From positions 2,418,001 through 2,482,000 of the forward strand of contig JAETXT010000001.1 in the NCBI GenBank assembly GCA_019188255.1: a stretch of 64,000 nt of DNA. Direction: 5' to 3'. The stretch comes from Verticillium longisporum (Eukaryota; Ascomycota; Sordariomycetes; Glomerellales; Plectosphaerellaceae). Made by a program: the position numbers and the translations under genes. Shown piece by piece: positions 13,157 through 23,260 of this stretch. Under the pieces are notes generated by a model, which saw nothing but the letters and a program-made list of their open reading frames with translations, had not been told where the DNA came from and did not search any database. Each line of letters begins with the position of its first letter. Position 1 is the stretch's first letter.

Positions 13157-14700
13157 CTTTATTATTATTAATAATTTATATAGCTTTCTAAGGAATTAAT
13201 TAAATTCTCTTCGCTAAGTAGTTAAAGGCTAGAGCTAGAGCGGAGCGCTTAATTAACCCCTTTAAAGTAATAATAGCCTTAGAAGTAGGAGTTCGAGCTA
13301 TAAATATTTCCTTAAAAGCCTTAGAATTATTAACGATATAGCGGAGCTCCTCTTAAGCTTTATAAATATAAGTTTTAATATTAACTACCTTCTTCTCCTT
13401 AATAGCTATAAACTTAATAGCCTTCTTTATTACTTTACGCTCCTCTATCTCTTTCTTCTTTATAGCTATTATTTCCTTCTTAGTAATAATACTCTCTTTC
13501 TTATTTATATTAAAAGCTATAATCATATTAATATTCTTTAAGATATAAGAGGATAATTAATTAATAAAGGTATAGCTTAGGTAATAAGCTCCTTAAAGGT
13601 ATAAATAAATAAGATTATTATTATTAAAGGTATCTATTAATAGGTTAATAAGCTTAAAATTAATAGGAAGTTTAAAGTAATTATAGATTAGCTTTATTAT
13701 ATCCTTATTATCTAAAAAGTAATTATATAAATCGATATATAAATAGAAAAAGGCGAGTTTAAAAGTATTAGCCTCTTAATAGTAAATAATATATTTAGAT
13801 TAATAAATAGTAATAGCTTCTTCGAGGGCCTTATAACTTAAAAGGCGAACCTATTAAAGAAGACTTAATTAATAAAAGAATATAAAATAAAGGGCTAGGA
13901 AATTTATAGGTTAACGAAGCTAGAAAGATAATAATAAATATATTAAGGATATTTTAGCGAATAGATATTATATAATTAATAAAAAGGAACTTAAAAATTT
14001 AAATATAATCTATAATATTATAGAAATAGCTATTATTAATTAAATTAATAATAATTTTAAATATTTTCTTAAAATATTTAATTACTTTAATAAAATAAGA
14101 GAAATAGCGAATTTATTATTTTAATAAATAATTATATAAAATTATATTCTTAATAATATATATTTAATTATAGACTTCTTATTAAATAAATTAAATAATT
14201 TTATAAAAAGGCTTAAAGATCTATAATTATTAATTAATATAGCTAGAAGATTTAATAAATTTATAATAAGATAAATACTTTTATTAAATTTATAAATAAT
14301 ATATTTAATATTAAATTATCTAATTATATATTCGATATCTAGCTAAAAAGCGGATTTATTAAAATAATGTTTATATAAAGGGTTCTTAGTTTTAATATTA
14401 AGAAGTTAGCGATTATAAGCTTAAGCTAGTTAAGGATTATATAAATATACTTTATTAAAATAAAGGATAATATCTAATATTATAATAATTAAATAGAATA
14501 ATTAATATATTTAAGGATAAATATAGGATTAAATAGATAAAATAGGAATATAATAAATTATAAGAATATCGATTATTAAAAGAAGCTAAGGATAGCGAGA
14601 TCTAGGAGAATTATAAATATAATAGAGAGAACTTTATAAAATAGGTATAATAAATTATTATTTATAAATCGGTAATAGGGATTATTATATTTTATTATTT
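12970..14700 (-). pseudogene. Probable Pogo-like DDE transposase relic inside copy B
   Basis: Collinear with 6,335-8,100. The DGHxSH-like block is near 14,195-14,220 on the minus strand and the Pro/His/Leu-rich block follows near 14,060-14,130. The poly-Asn tract lies at 13,118-13,158 and is longer than in copy A. All frames are broken. The shared position in both retroelement copies shows the sequence was already part of the element before the two copies separated. Confidence 0.45.
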
Positions 14701-14875
14701 ATTTTTAAGCTATTATTAATATTATTATTATTATAATTTCCGTAATATATTTAACCTAGCTCTATATTATAGCTATATTAGGGAATAAAGCCTTATAAGT
14801 AATATACGCTAAGGTACTAAGATATATTAGCGAAGGTATTATAAGTTCTAGGGACTAAACCTCTAGGAGGGGAGG

Positions 14876-15073
14876 TAATATAAGGAGTTAGACGTTAAGA
14901 ATCTAACCCCTATTCATATTATCGTAGATACTTTAGCGATAAGCCCTAGTTTAAAAGGAGAAGTTAAGGCTATACTCGATAGCCTCGATAAGTTAAAGTT
15001 AATATAATAGCTTACCGATTATTCGCTAATCTAATTACTTTCCCTAATCTAGGCCCTTAGCCTAATACCTTCA
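14876..15073 (+). repeat. Right LTR of copy B
   Basis: A 198-bp repeat starting TAATATAAGG and ending ACCTTCA, with a polypurine tract at 14865-14875. It keeps the 3'-terminal CA that the other two copies have lost to RIP, so it fixes the true LTR end. Confidence 0.8.
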
Positions 15074-16640
15074 TAATCGTAATAATAATTATATTATAAA
15101 TAATCTTAATAAGAAGGTTAATAAAGGTAAGAATCGGTATTACTATAATACCCTATTCCTAAATAGTTCTTATTAATTAAGTAATATTAATAATATATAT
15201 TATAGACTTAGTATAGAAATCGTATTTAATCCTTAAATAACTTAGAAAGCTTAGCGATAATAAATTTATAGGGCTTCTAAGGAGATATCTAATATTATAA
15301 ATAATCTAGTTAATAGCTTTAGTAAGATTTATAAGGTCCTAGACTTAGAAGAATATACTCTTAATACTAAGGGGCTTAATAGCCTAACTATTAATTATAT
15401 TAATCTTAAGAAATAAAGTATTCTTAATATATATTAAGAACTAAGTAAAGTTATTAAATATATTAATATTATTATTTAAATTAAGGATAATTATATCTTT
15501 ACTATAAATCTTAGCTATTAAAGAGGTATAATAAGATATTATTAAATAAGTAATAAAATCTTAGCGAGTAATATTAGAAGAAGTAATAATAATTTATTTA
15601 TTAATATTATTAGAAGAGCCTTAATAAGAGGTATTATAATAATAAGCCTTAGCGGCCTTAATAGCTCTATTATAGACCTTATTAGTCTACTTCGATAATA
15701 TATTCTTCTTAATAAAATAATAAATAGAGGGGGTATAATTAAATAATTCTTTATTTTCTTTAAGATAATACAAGTAAATAGGATACTTCTTATTAATACT
15801 TTGAATAATAATAAATATAGAATTACGTTTTTTCTAGCTTCGATTATAAATACCCTATATAATAATTATAGAATTAAAGGTAGATTCTTAATTATTAGCT
15901 TTATAGATAATATTAATTATAATATTATATTAATTATAGGCTTTTATTATAATATATTTCTCGAATAAAGTAAAATATTAATTATAAATATTATTTAAAA
16001 ATATATAAATAAATATAAATAAATCGATATTATAGATCTTTAAGAGGTAATATTAAAGGGTTTAAATATAAGCTAAATAAATATAAAGGATTAAAAAAAT
16101 TATTAATTTTAATCCTATTAAGCTTATAAATAAGATCTATAATAATATCTAATAAGACTTTAGGAATTATTTAATTAATTATATCTTATAACTTATAAAA
16201 ATCTCGATCCCTTATATCCTATCCTCTACCCTAAAACGATTAAGGAGGCTAGGATTAATAATAGAGGAAAGAGTATTTATTACTATTACCCTCTTCTTAT
16301 ACTATACCTCTAGGGCCTTAGAGTTAATAAGGGGTAGGATTATCGAATAAAGGAATTAAAAATAATAATCTTATTCTAATAGATTAATAATATTAAACTA
16401 TTAAGAGTAGAGGTTCGATTCGCTAATTAAGCGGTCGGTATAGGTAAAGAGCTAAGGATAAGCTATTATAGCTTAATATCGTTAAATAGTTTAATAAGAA
16501 TAATATTTATTATAAAAGAATAAACCTTATTTAAAATAAATAATAATATTATTATTAAATAGAGGAAATAAAGCTATTAATAATAATATAAAAATCGTAA
16601 TATTAATAATATTATATAGTATATAAAAGGGCGTATAATT
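15074..16640. other. AT-rich RIP relic of unknown origin
   Basis: AT-rich, without a usable frame, and not alignable by eye with the retroelement copies. The minus strand from about 16,330 to 15,480 reads as protein-like sequence interrupted mainly by TAA/TAG, which suggests a decayed coding region on that strand, but I do not recognise a family. Confidence 0.4.
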
Positions 16641-16703
16641 TATTAGAGGTCTAAGGGAAAGGTATTATATTAGGAAGCTATTCTCTAGGGTAGGAGGGTG
16701 CCT

Positions 16704-16844
16704 AGAACTAAGCTATAGGAGGTGCTAGGGCATAGGCCACCTAGTATTAGGTGACTACTAGAAGCCCTAGGCGAATACTACTAATACTTAGAACTAAGCT
16801 ATAGGAGGCAATAGGTTACGGGCCACCTAGCACTAGGTGAATAC
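16704..16844 (+). repeat. Two direct repeats, each ending in a perfect-arm palindrome
   Basis: Units at about 16,704-16,757 and 16,790-16,844 start with AGAACTAAGCTATAGGAGG and are offset by 86 bp. Each contains a CACCTA..TAGGTG hairpin arm pair (16,738-16,753 and 16,824-16,839). The loop bases differ (GTAT against GCAC), and CpA survives here, so RIP is much weaker than upstream. Confidence 0.7.
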
Positions 16845-17105
16845 TATTGACTAGGTAAGTACTATTAATAAATTATACTTCCCCTTACCTACGTCTGATT
16901 TAAATGAAACCTATACTATTTAATAGCTAAGAATAAGGGCTATTAGAATCTTCGATCTAGTCCTTAATCTATTATCTCCTTCTCGAGATATAATTACTTT
17001 CCTCTCTCCTTTATTCTTATCCCTTTATCTATTTATCTCTCTATTATCTCTTTATCCTATAACCTAGAACTACCTTTAGTAATTACTTAAAACCTCCCTT
17101 AATAG

Positions 17106-17212
17106 ATACTATACTTAATAGCCTTAATAAGTTAAAGTTAATATAATACCTTATTAATTATTCGCTAATCTATCTACTTTCCCTAATCTAAGCCCTTAGC
17201 TTAATACCTTTA
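17106..17212 (+). repeat. Partial LTR fragment, direct orientation
   Basis: Matches the 3' half of the 198-bp LTR and ends in the same TTAATACCTTTATA terminus, without the 5' half. Confidence 0.65.
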
Positions 17213-17219
17213 TAGTTTT

Positions 17220-17539
17220 TAGAATAATATCTATTATAATAAATAATTTACTTTTAAGTTTTAATATACTTTAATTAATCTATTATTTAGCTTAATTTAA
17301 TTATAAATTATAGAAGCTAAAGAATAAAAAAGTACTAAGTTAAGGGCTTAGATTAAGGAAAGTAGATAGATTAATAAATAATTAATAAGCTATTATATTA
17401 ACTTTAATTTATATTAACTTTAATTTATCGAGGTTATTAAGTATAGTCTCGATTTCTCTTTTAAACTTAGGCCTATGATTAAAATATTAGCGATAGTATA
17501 TATAAGGGTTAAGTTCCTAATACCTACCTCCTTATATTT
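17220..17539 (-). repeat. Inverted LTR plus adjoining internal fragment
   Basis: On the minus strand this matches about 856-1,165 of copy A: an LTR (17,539 down to about 17,325) followed by roughly 100 bp of the 5' internal region. It lies tail-to-tail with the direct fragment at 17,106-17,212, giving a small inverted-repeat structure. It has extra insertions relative to the intact LTR. Confidence 0.6.
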
Positions 17540-17540
17540 A

Positions 17541-17577
17541 GTAATAGTAATAGTAATAGTAGGAGGAGGAGGAGGAG
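17541..17577 (+). repeat. Microsatellite (GTAATA/AGG)
   Basis: Short tandem GTAATA units run directly into five AGG units, at the outer edge of the inverted LTR fragment. Confidence 0.7.
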
Positions 17578-18000
17578 CTTCTTAAATAGTTTAATTCTAT
17601 TAATTTAATAATTTATATAAAGCTAGGCTTTAATATTAATATATAAATACTATTATATAATCTATTATTTTATTTTTAGATAACTATAATACCTATTTTT
17701 TACTATAAATAATATTCCTATTAAGAGGGCTTTACTACTTATATAAACCCTAATTTAGTACTTTAGCTATGCCTGCGAGCTCTAAATAGGCAGGGTAGGT
17801 TATATAAGACTTGTAATGTGATTGATGCTCTCTCTCTGAATTACTATTACCTACATGAGTTAGATATACCTATTTAATTCACTGATCACGTAAGCCGTGA
17901 TTCACGTGCTCCTAAGAGCTATGAATCCTAGATATCACTATCCTAATCACCGCCCTAGGGAATCCCCTTATATTAGTTCAATAATCTATATATATTATCT

Positions 18001-18135
18001 ATAATATAAGTATAGCGAGACCTTAGGGGGCTTAGGGGCTTACTTTTATAGCTAATAGTTAATAAGCTATTACTTAATAACCTATTACTTAATAATATAA
18101 GTATAGCGAGACCTAGGGGCTTAGGGGCTTACCCC
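18001..18135 (+). repeat. Direct repeat pair in the transition zone
   Basis: A unit of about 42 bp beginning ATAATATAAGTATAGCGAGAC and containing GGGGCTTAGGGGCTTAC-like sequence occurs at about 18,001-18,043 and again at about 18,091-18,132. Between 17.7 and 18.4 kb base composition shifts from RIP-like AT-rich to normal. Confidence 0.65.
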
Positions 18136-18581
18136 TATGACCTACTACTATAGGGATAATATTCTTCTAATACTTTAGTTACTTGCTCGCTCTGCTTAGG
18201 TCCCTCTATTAAAACTTGTTTTAGGGGCTAGGTATTTTATAAAATATATATAATTTTCTTAGACCTTTATTGATCTATTTACTTTAGAATTTTACTCAAA
18301 AGTATGTAGTAGTATTAATAAGATAATCAAATTTAAAGTCTCTATCTTATATAAGCATATCATAGGTAAGCCGGCTGCACTTGAGTTCATTTAGATTAGA
18401 TCTTTATCACGCCACGCGCCATGTCTTGGCTGACACAAGCTGTTCTAACTCGTCTACATCAAGCGCAGCCGTTCCTCATGGTTCAACCCCTTTTCTTCCT
18501 GATGCGGCCCTTCAGTTGCATATCCTTCGCGAGAGTGCTCTTTGACTTTCTTCATCATTAATTATTGTTACGTGTTTAATC

Positions 18582-19879
18582 ATGCTATACTGGAAGTATC
18601 CCCCCCGGGTCTCTATCCTGACTATCACGGCGCTGGCAGCGTTCTCTTCTCTGTTTGCCTTTTACTACGCGTTATCTCGCGTCACGCCTACTTCCCTAGA
18701 ACACCACTCGATACCGGAATCGCCCTTGTCGCGCGATGGCCCCAAAATCGCGAAAGTTTCAGTCGCGGCCAATAGGCTAGACAACAGCATGATCCACAGG
18801 GCATTACAATCACACCAGGTTCAGAACGAAATGCATGGTTATCATCACTACATTGCAACCAACCAAGCAGTCGGCGACCTCATTGAGAATGAGGCTGACA
18901 GACGACCGCAAGGTGCCTGGACAAAACCAGCGTATCTTTTGTCATTAATCGTCGCGGAACTGGAAAAACCCGAGGATGAGAGGCTCGAATGGATATTGTA
19001 CGTTGTTCTGACATGCTGAAACCCTCCAACTAGAGTACTAACCTAAATCCCCCCAGCTGGTTTGACGCCGACACAGTTGTTGTCAACCCTTCAACTCCTT
19101 TAGAAGTGTTTCTGCCTCCAAAGTCAGACGAGGACTTGGCCAGTGTTCATCTCCTGATCGCAGCAAACTGGGATGGACTCAATTCTGGAGCTTTCGCACT
19201 CCGCGTCCATCCATGGTCAGTCTCGCTCTTGTCAGCTGTCCTCGCTTATCCTATATACATGTCTGGGAGGATCGGGAAGGATCGCTTTCGCGACCAGAGT
19301 GCATTTCAGTACCTGCTTCAAGACGATAAGTCCCCATTGGCCAACTCATACACCAAGGGTAAAGAACATTGGGCCACTGTCCCGATGCGATGGTTCAATG
19401 CCCTTCCAGTCAACAACGCGTTCTCCAAGAACGGCCAGGGCTGGCTTTTCGGCAAGAAAATGGAGGGAGCTCTTTTCGACAACGGCACAACGGAGATATA
19501 CGACGATGGTAACGGCGGGAAAATCCAACCTTGGAAAATCATGCAGGGTGATATGATTGTTCACTTCGCCGGGACGACGGCCGGTGGCACGCGTGACAGT
19601 TGGATGGGGCCTTGGCTTGATAGGGTGGAAGCCTTGCTGCCAGAGTGGAACAACGTCACAACACAACATCGGTTGAGGGACGAGACAGACAAGTTCTGGT
19701 CTGAAACATCTGCTCGTATATCGTCTGAGAAGGCGATTGCAGATGCGAAGATGAAGCTGGATGCCGAGAAGAAAGCAGCAGCGGACAAGGCCGCTGAGGC
19801 CAAAAAAGCAGAGGAGGAAAGGAAGAAGGCGGAAGAAGAGAAGAAGAAGGCAGATGAAGAGAAGCAGTCTATGGATTGA
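18582..19879 (+). CDS. GT34 family galactosyl/mannosyltransferase (GMA12/MNN10-like)
   Basis: Two exons, 18582-18997 and 19057-19879, joined across a 59-bp intron with a TACTAAC branch site, give 412 aa. Residues about 9-31 form a signal anchor, so this is a type II Golgi protein. The splice creates WFDADTVV, the DxD metal/sugar-nucleotide site of GT34. Downstream NWDGLNSGAFALR, DQSAFQ and HFAG are conserved GT34 blocks. Known relatives (GMA12, MNN10/MNN11) add alpha-linked galactose or mannose to N-glycans or mannan; the exact sugar cannot be told from sequence. The last 60 residues are an unusual Lys/Glu/Ala-rich helical tail likely to form a coiled coil. It is the first intact gene next to the RIP block, and no frame is damaged. 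Confidence 0.88.
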
Positions 19880-20348
19880 TGAATGGTTACGAGTAATGTT
19901 CTGGTGCTGCACAAAAAAATACCCATCCTATAGGAGGAGCATGGGAACACCAGTAGACGAGAAGAAGGCTTTCATAGTAACATTTGTATAATCATGAGTA
20001 TTACATTGCAGCAATGTATTGGAGGAGGTCCAGAGTACTTTCACAGCAGCTGTCATCAAGGGTGACACCAAGGCCAACGTGCAGTGTTCTTCTTTTCCAT
20101 TTATGAACATGCCACCCCACTAATAACTATTTGTCAACCATCAGTTGCGATGCCTGTGATTTCCTGGCAAACTTCAGAGGCAGGGCTTACATTTTCCTCA
20201 TGGCCTTCATTACTAAGTGCACAGTCACTTTTCACTATAAGTGGGTCTTCATACTAAGCTGATCCCGCCAAGTCGTGATGTCGGTTCAGAACCTTGAGGT
20301 TGGTTTCAACAAGTCCTGACATAAGAATAGTTATATCCCAGAACCATC
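19880..20348. other. Intergenic, GT34 to hydrolase
   Basis: A 469-bp gap between same-strand genes. I see no RNA gene or repeat. Confidence 0.6.
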
Positions 20349-21633
20349 ATGACTTGGTACAAGCCCAGGCCCTCACTAGTAGGGCGTATTATTCACCAGG
20401 CCAAGATTACACGGCAGGGTCAATCCGTCAGTACATCGACAAGAGCTCCCCTCAAACTTGTATATGACCTCTATGAGCCACCCAGTTTGCGAGCTCAAGG
20501 ACATGACAGTCATCCTATCATCTTTTTACACGGCCTTTTTGGTTCGAAGAAGAACAACAGGAGCATCAGCAAGTGAGTGTGACTATAGGCGTTCTAGCGC
20601 TGATCCCTCCATCCCCTAGCGCACACGGCAGACTTTTACTTACACGTGATTGCTATTCTAGGGTGCTCGCTCGCGACCTTGGGCGGCCGGTCTTTGCTCT
20701 AGTCCGTCCTCAATAACCTCTCAAAAACCTCCGGCCAGCGCTGATGTATCCAAAGGATCTACGGAATCACGGCGAGTCGCCACATGACCGCCACCACGAC
20801 TATACCTCTATGGCCTCGGACGTGGCAGGATTCATCATCGACCACAACCTGGATGAGCCCACGATCATTGGCCACTCAATGTTGGTTCTAGCCGATTTCG
20901 TCATGACATGGTCGAAGTCCGAGACAGCTAAATGATGTTGATGTTGTACAGGGGCGCCAAGACTGCGATGGCACTTGCTCTGCGGTCACCGAATCTGGTG
21001 AGAAACATTATCTCAGTAGATAATGCTCCGGTCGATGCAGTCTTGGAAAGTGGGTTTGGTACCTACGTCGAAGGCATGAAACGTATTGAAAGAGCCGGTG
21101 TCATGCGCCAAGCTGAAGCTGATGACATCTTAAAAAACTATGAAGAGGTAATCCATATTCCAGACCCTCTGCGTCATAGCCGCGTCTTTCTCTTCAAGTT
21201 CCGTAGACTGAGCGGCCTTTTGGATGCTAACGTTGAATAGTCTTTGCCAGTTCGCCAATTCCTCCTTGCAAACTTGTATCGGCCTCAGCCGAACAAGCCG
21301 CAACGATTTCGAGTCCCTCTTGATATCCTTGGTCGCTCCTTAGGGCATATGGCGGATTTTCCCTTCAAGAATCCGGAAGAAACTCGCTTTGAAAAACCTG
21401 CGCTCTTCATCAGGGGCACAAGAAGCAAGTACGTGGCCGACGACGTCTTGCCGCTTATCGGGCAATTCTTCCCACGGTTCAGATTGGTAGACGTCGATGC
21501 TGGCCACTGGCTCATTTCAGAGAAACCGGAGGCATTCCGCGAAGGTGAAATTTTGCTGCTTCACATGGTCGTGACAGAATCTGTGACTAACAATCTTCTA
21601 GCGGTCGTTGACTTCTTAAGTACCTCGAAGTAA
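20349..21633 (+). CDS. Alpha/beta hydrolase, ABHD11/Imo32-like (probably mitochondrial)
   Basis: Six exons (20349-20572, 20662-20701, 20756-20880, 20952-21147, 21241-21544, 21602-21633) join in frame to 306 aa. The sequence shows an oxyanion block FLHGLFGSKKN, the phrase DLRNHGESPH, a nucleophile elbow GHSMGAK reconstituted by splicing, and a C-terminal HW following DVDAGHW that supplies the catalytic His. These are hallmarks of the ABHD11 / yeast Imo32 / ethanol acyltransferase group, whose members are mostly mitochondrial. The N-terminal 30 residues are basic and Ser/Thr-rich, consistent with a presequence. The substrate is unknown. The final exon is only 32 nt. Confidence 0.87.
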
Positions 21634-22204
21634 GTATCTTGAACGAATTGGTACATATTAGGCCCGCATCCAAAAGGGATATTGGCTGTAGCTTTCATTG
21701 CTCCAGCGGCACACCATCCATCTCGGGCATTCCTCCTGTGATGCCAACGAGATTGATGTGTCGTTCGATCACGCATGATATATTGGACTGTGTCCAGACG
21801 CAAGGTAGTCGAGGTCATTGGAAACCCCGACTATTGTCGCCAAGAAAGCATTCCACGACCATGGGCACTGAGCGACAATCACATGATCCACGCTTTCGTG
21901 ATACGCAGCTAAGGAGGGTTTAAGCGTATCAACTGCGCAACACTTGCGGTACGGAATTGCCATCACACAAAGACATAAATACACATACACATACAGGCGA
22001 AATGTACTTTGAGTCGCTCACGATACGATGCCCCAGATTCTTGTTTTGTGACCGTTTACCATTTTTCGGTAACCTAGACCCGCAGCCGCCTGTATGGTAC
22101 GCCATGTGCAACGACTGAAACAAATGCCGGGGCTGCTTGTCGGCCAAAAGAAGCCGGAGAGTGCCTGCTGCCGTATCCGACTCCGACCATGTCGTCAACA
22201 TTCT
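21634..22204. other. Intergenic, convergent hydrolase / eS1
   Basis: 571 bp between converging genes, holding both 3' untranslated regions. Nothing else is recognisable. Confidence 0.6.
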
Positions 22205-23260
22205 TTACACGTCCTCAAGGACGCGTTCCTTGAACTCCCGCTCGATCTTCTGGCCCTGCTCGTCGGTGACAGACTCGCCGTGAAGAGCCATAAGGGAGCC
22301 CAGATCGAACTTGGGGGACTTAAGAAGCTTCACCTTGCGGATATGGACCTGAAAAGGTACTCATGTCAGAAACAGTCTCTGCACAGACAACGCCCGAGTG
22401 TCATATACTTACGTTCTGGAGGGGGTAGATGCCCTGGGTCGACTTCTCGATTTCACGGCCAATGACCTCGGGGATTAGCTTGTTGGTGAGCTGGGTCAAG
22501 GTACAGGTAGAGGCCTCGCGCTGGATGATCTCAACCATCTTGCGGCGGATGGCGCGAATCTGAGAGGAAGCGGCGTAGGTGGTCTTCTTGACCTGGTTCG
22601 GCCTGCGGCGGGTGAAAGCAATGGCGAAGAGTCTGAGGAGGTAGTCGTCGGTGGTCTTGACTGTGACATTGGCCTCAATGAGGGTCTGCCACTTGCGAAC
22701 AAGAGAGCGAAGCTTGTCGGAGGTGAAGTCGAGGCCGTGGAAGTTGGTCAGGCAGTTCTTGCCCTGGATTTCGTCCACCCTAAGCTTGACCTTGCGGAAA
22801 GCGTGGTCCTCGTCCTTCTGGAGGTCGGCGAGAGAGACCTCGAGGATGCGGCCCTTCAGCGCATCGTTGGCGTTCTTGAGACCGGTGGTGCGGTTGACAA
22901 GGGTCTTGCCGACGCTACGAGGATTCGAATGTTAGCGATGTGTTCCGTGATTCGATATGGGTTTGGGCCCCAAGGCAAGCTTTGCTCCGTAGCACTCACT
23001 CTCGGACGGCGAAGGGGGCAGGCGCCTGGATGAAGAAGTCTTGTCAGTATTTTTCAGGACACGCCCGAGTCGCGGGTGTGGTCTGGGAGTCCGCCTTACC
23101 TTGATCTGGTACCAATCCTTGCGAGAGAAGGGGTCGACAGTCTTCTTCTTGAGGCCCTTCTTGCCCTTGGACAATCTCTTGTTCCTGAAAAACAGCGTGC
23201 GTTAATGACCTGGTCGTTCCAAAATAGCTCGATCGCGCGCTCTTACTTTCCAACAGCCAT
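22205..23260 (-). CDS. rps1: 40S ribosomal protein eS1 (S3Ae/Rps1)
   Basis: Five exons read leftward (23260-23247, 23184-23100, 23025-23000, 22914-22413, 22348-22205) give 256 aa, the usual length for fungal eS1. The N-terminus [15 protein letters not shown], the middle word [18 protein letters not shown] and the end [11 protein letters not shown] are diagnostic. It is a structural component of the small ribosomal subunit near the mRNA exit and the eIF3 contact. The first coding exon is 14 nt and the third 26 nt, the early-intron layout common in fungal ribosomal protein genes. Confidence 0.97.

Larger units (their letters stand above)
8229..15073 (+). mobile_element. RIP-degraded chromodomain Ty3/gypsy LTR retrotransposon, copy B
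   Basis: A 6.85-kb copy of the same family as copy A, sharing the LTR at 8229-8426 and ending with the LTR at 14876-15073. Relative to copy A it lacks about 740 bp just inside the 5' LTR (the equivalent of about 1,054-1,797, which should hold the primer-binding site and gag start). The rest is collinear, including the antisense relic between chromodomain and 3' LTR. A polypurine tract precedes the 3' LTR. The missing 5' segment means it was defective even apart from RIP. Confidence 0.83.

Noticed and set aside
680..13160. Trinucleotide tracts as a CRISPR-like or regulatory repeat array
   Set aside because: They are AAT microsatellites at one homologous position in three copies of the same relic, without spacers.
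1..18400. AT-rich block as a centromere or telomere-adjacent region
   Set aside because: Composition alone fits, but the block is explained by two RIP-degraded retroelements and fragments, and normal genes begin at 18.5 kb. No telomere repeat is present, and the left side is not visible.
19346..19950. Minus-strand frames rich in Leu/Phe/Ser
   Set aside because: Complement of the Lys/Glu-rich tail of the GT34 gene; apparent hydrophobic runs are an artefact of the antisense reading.
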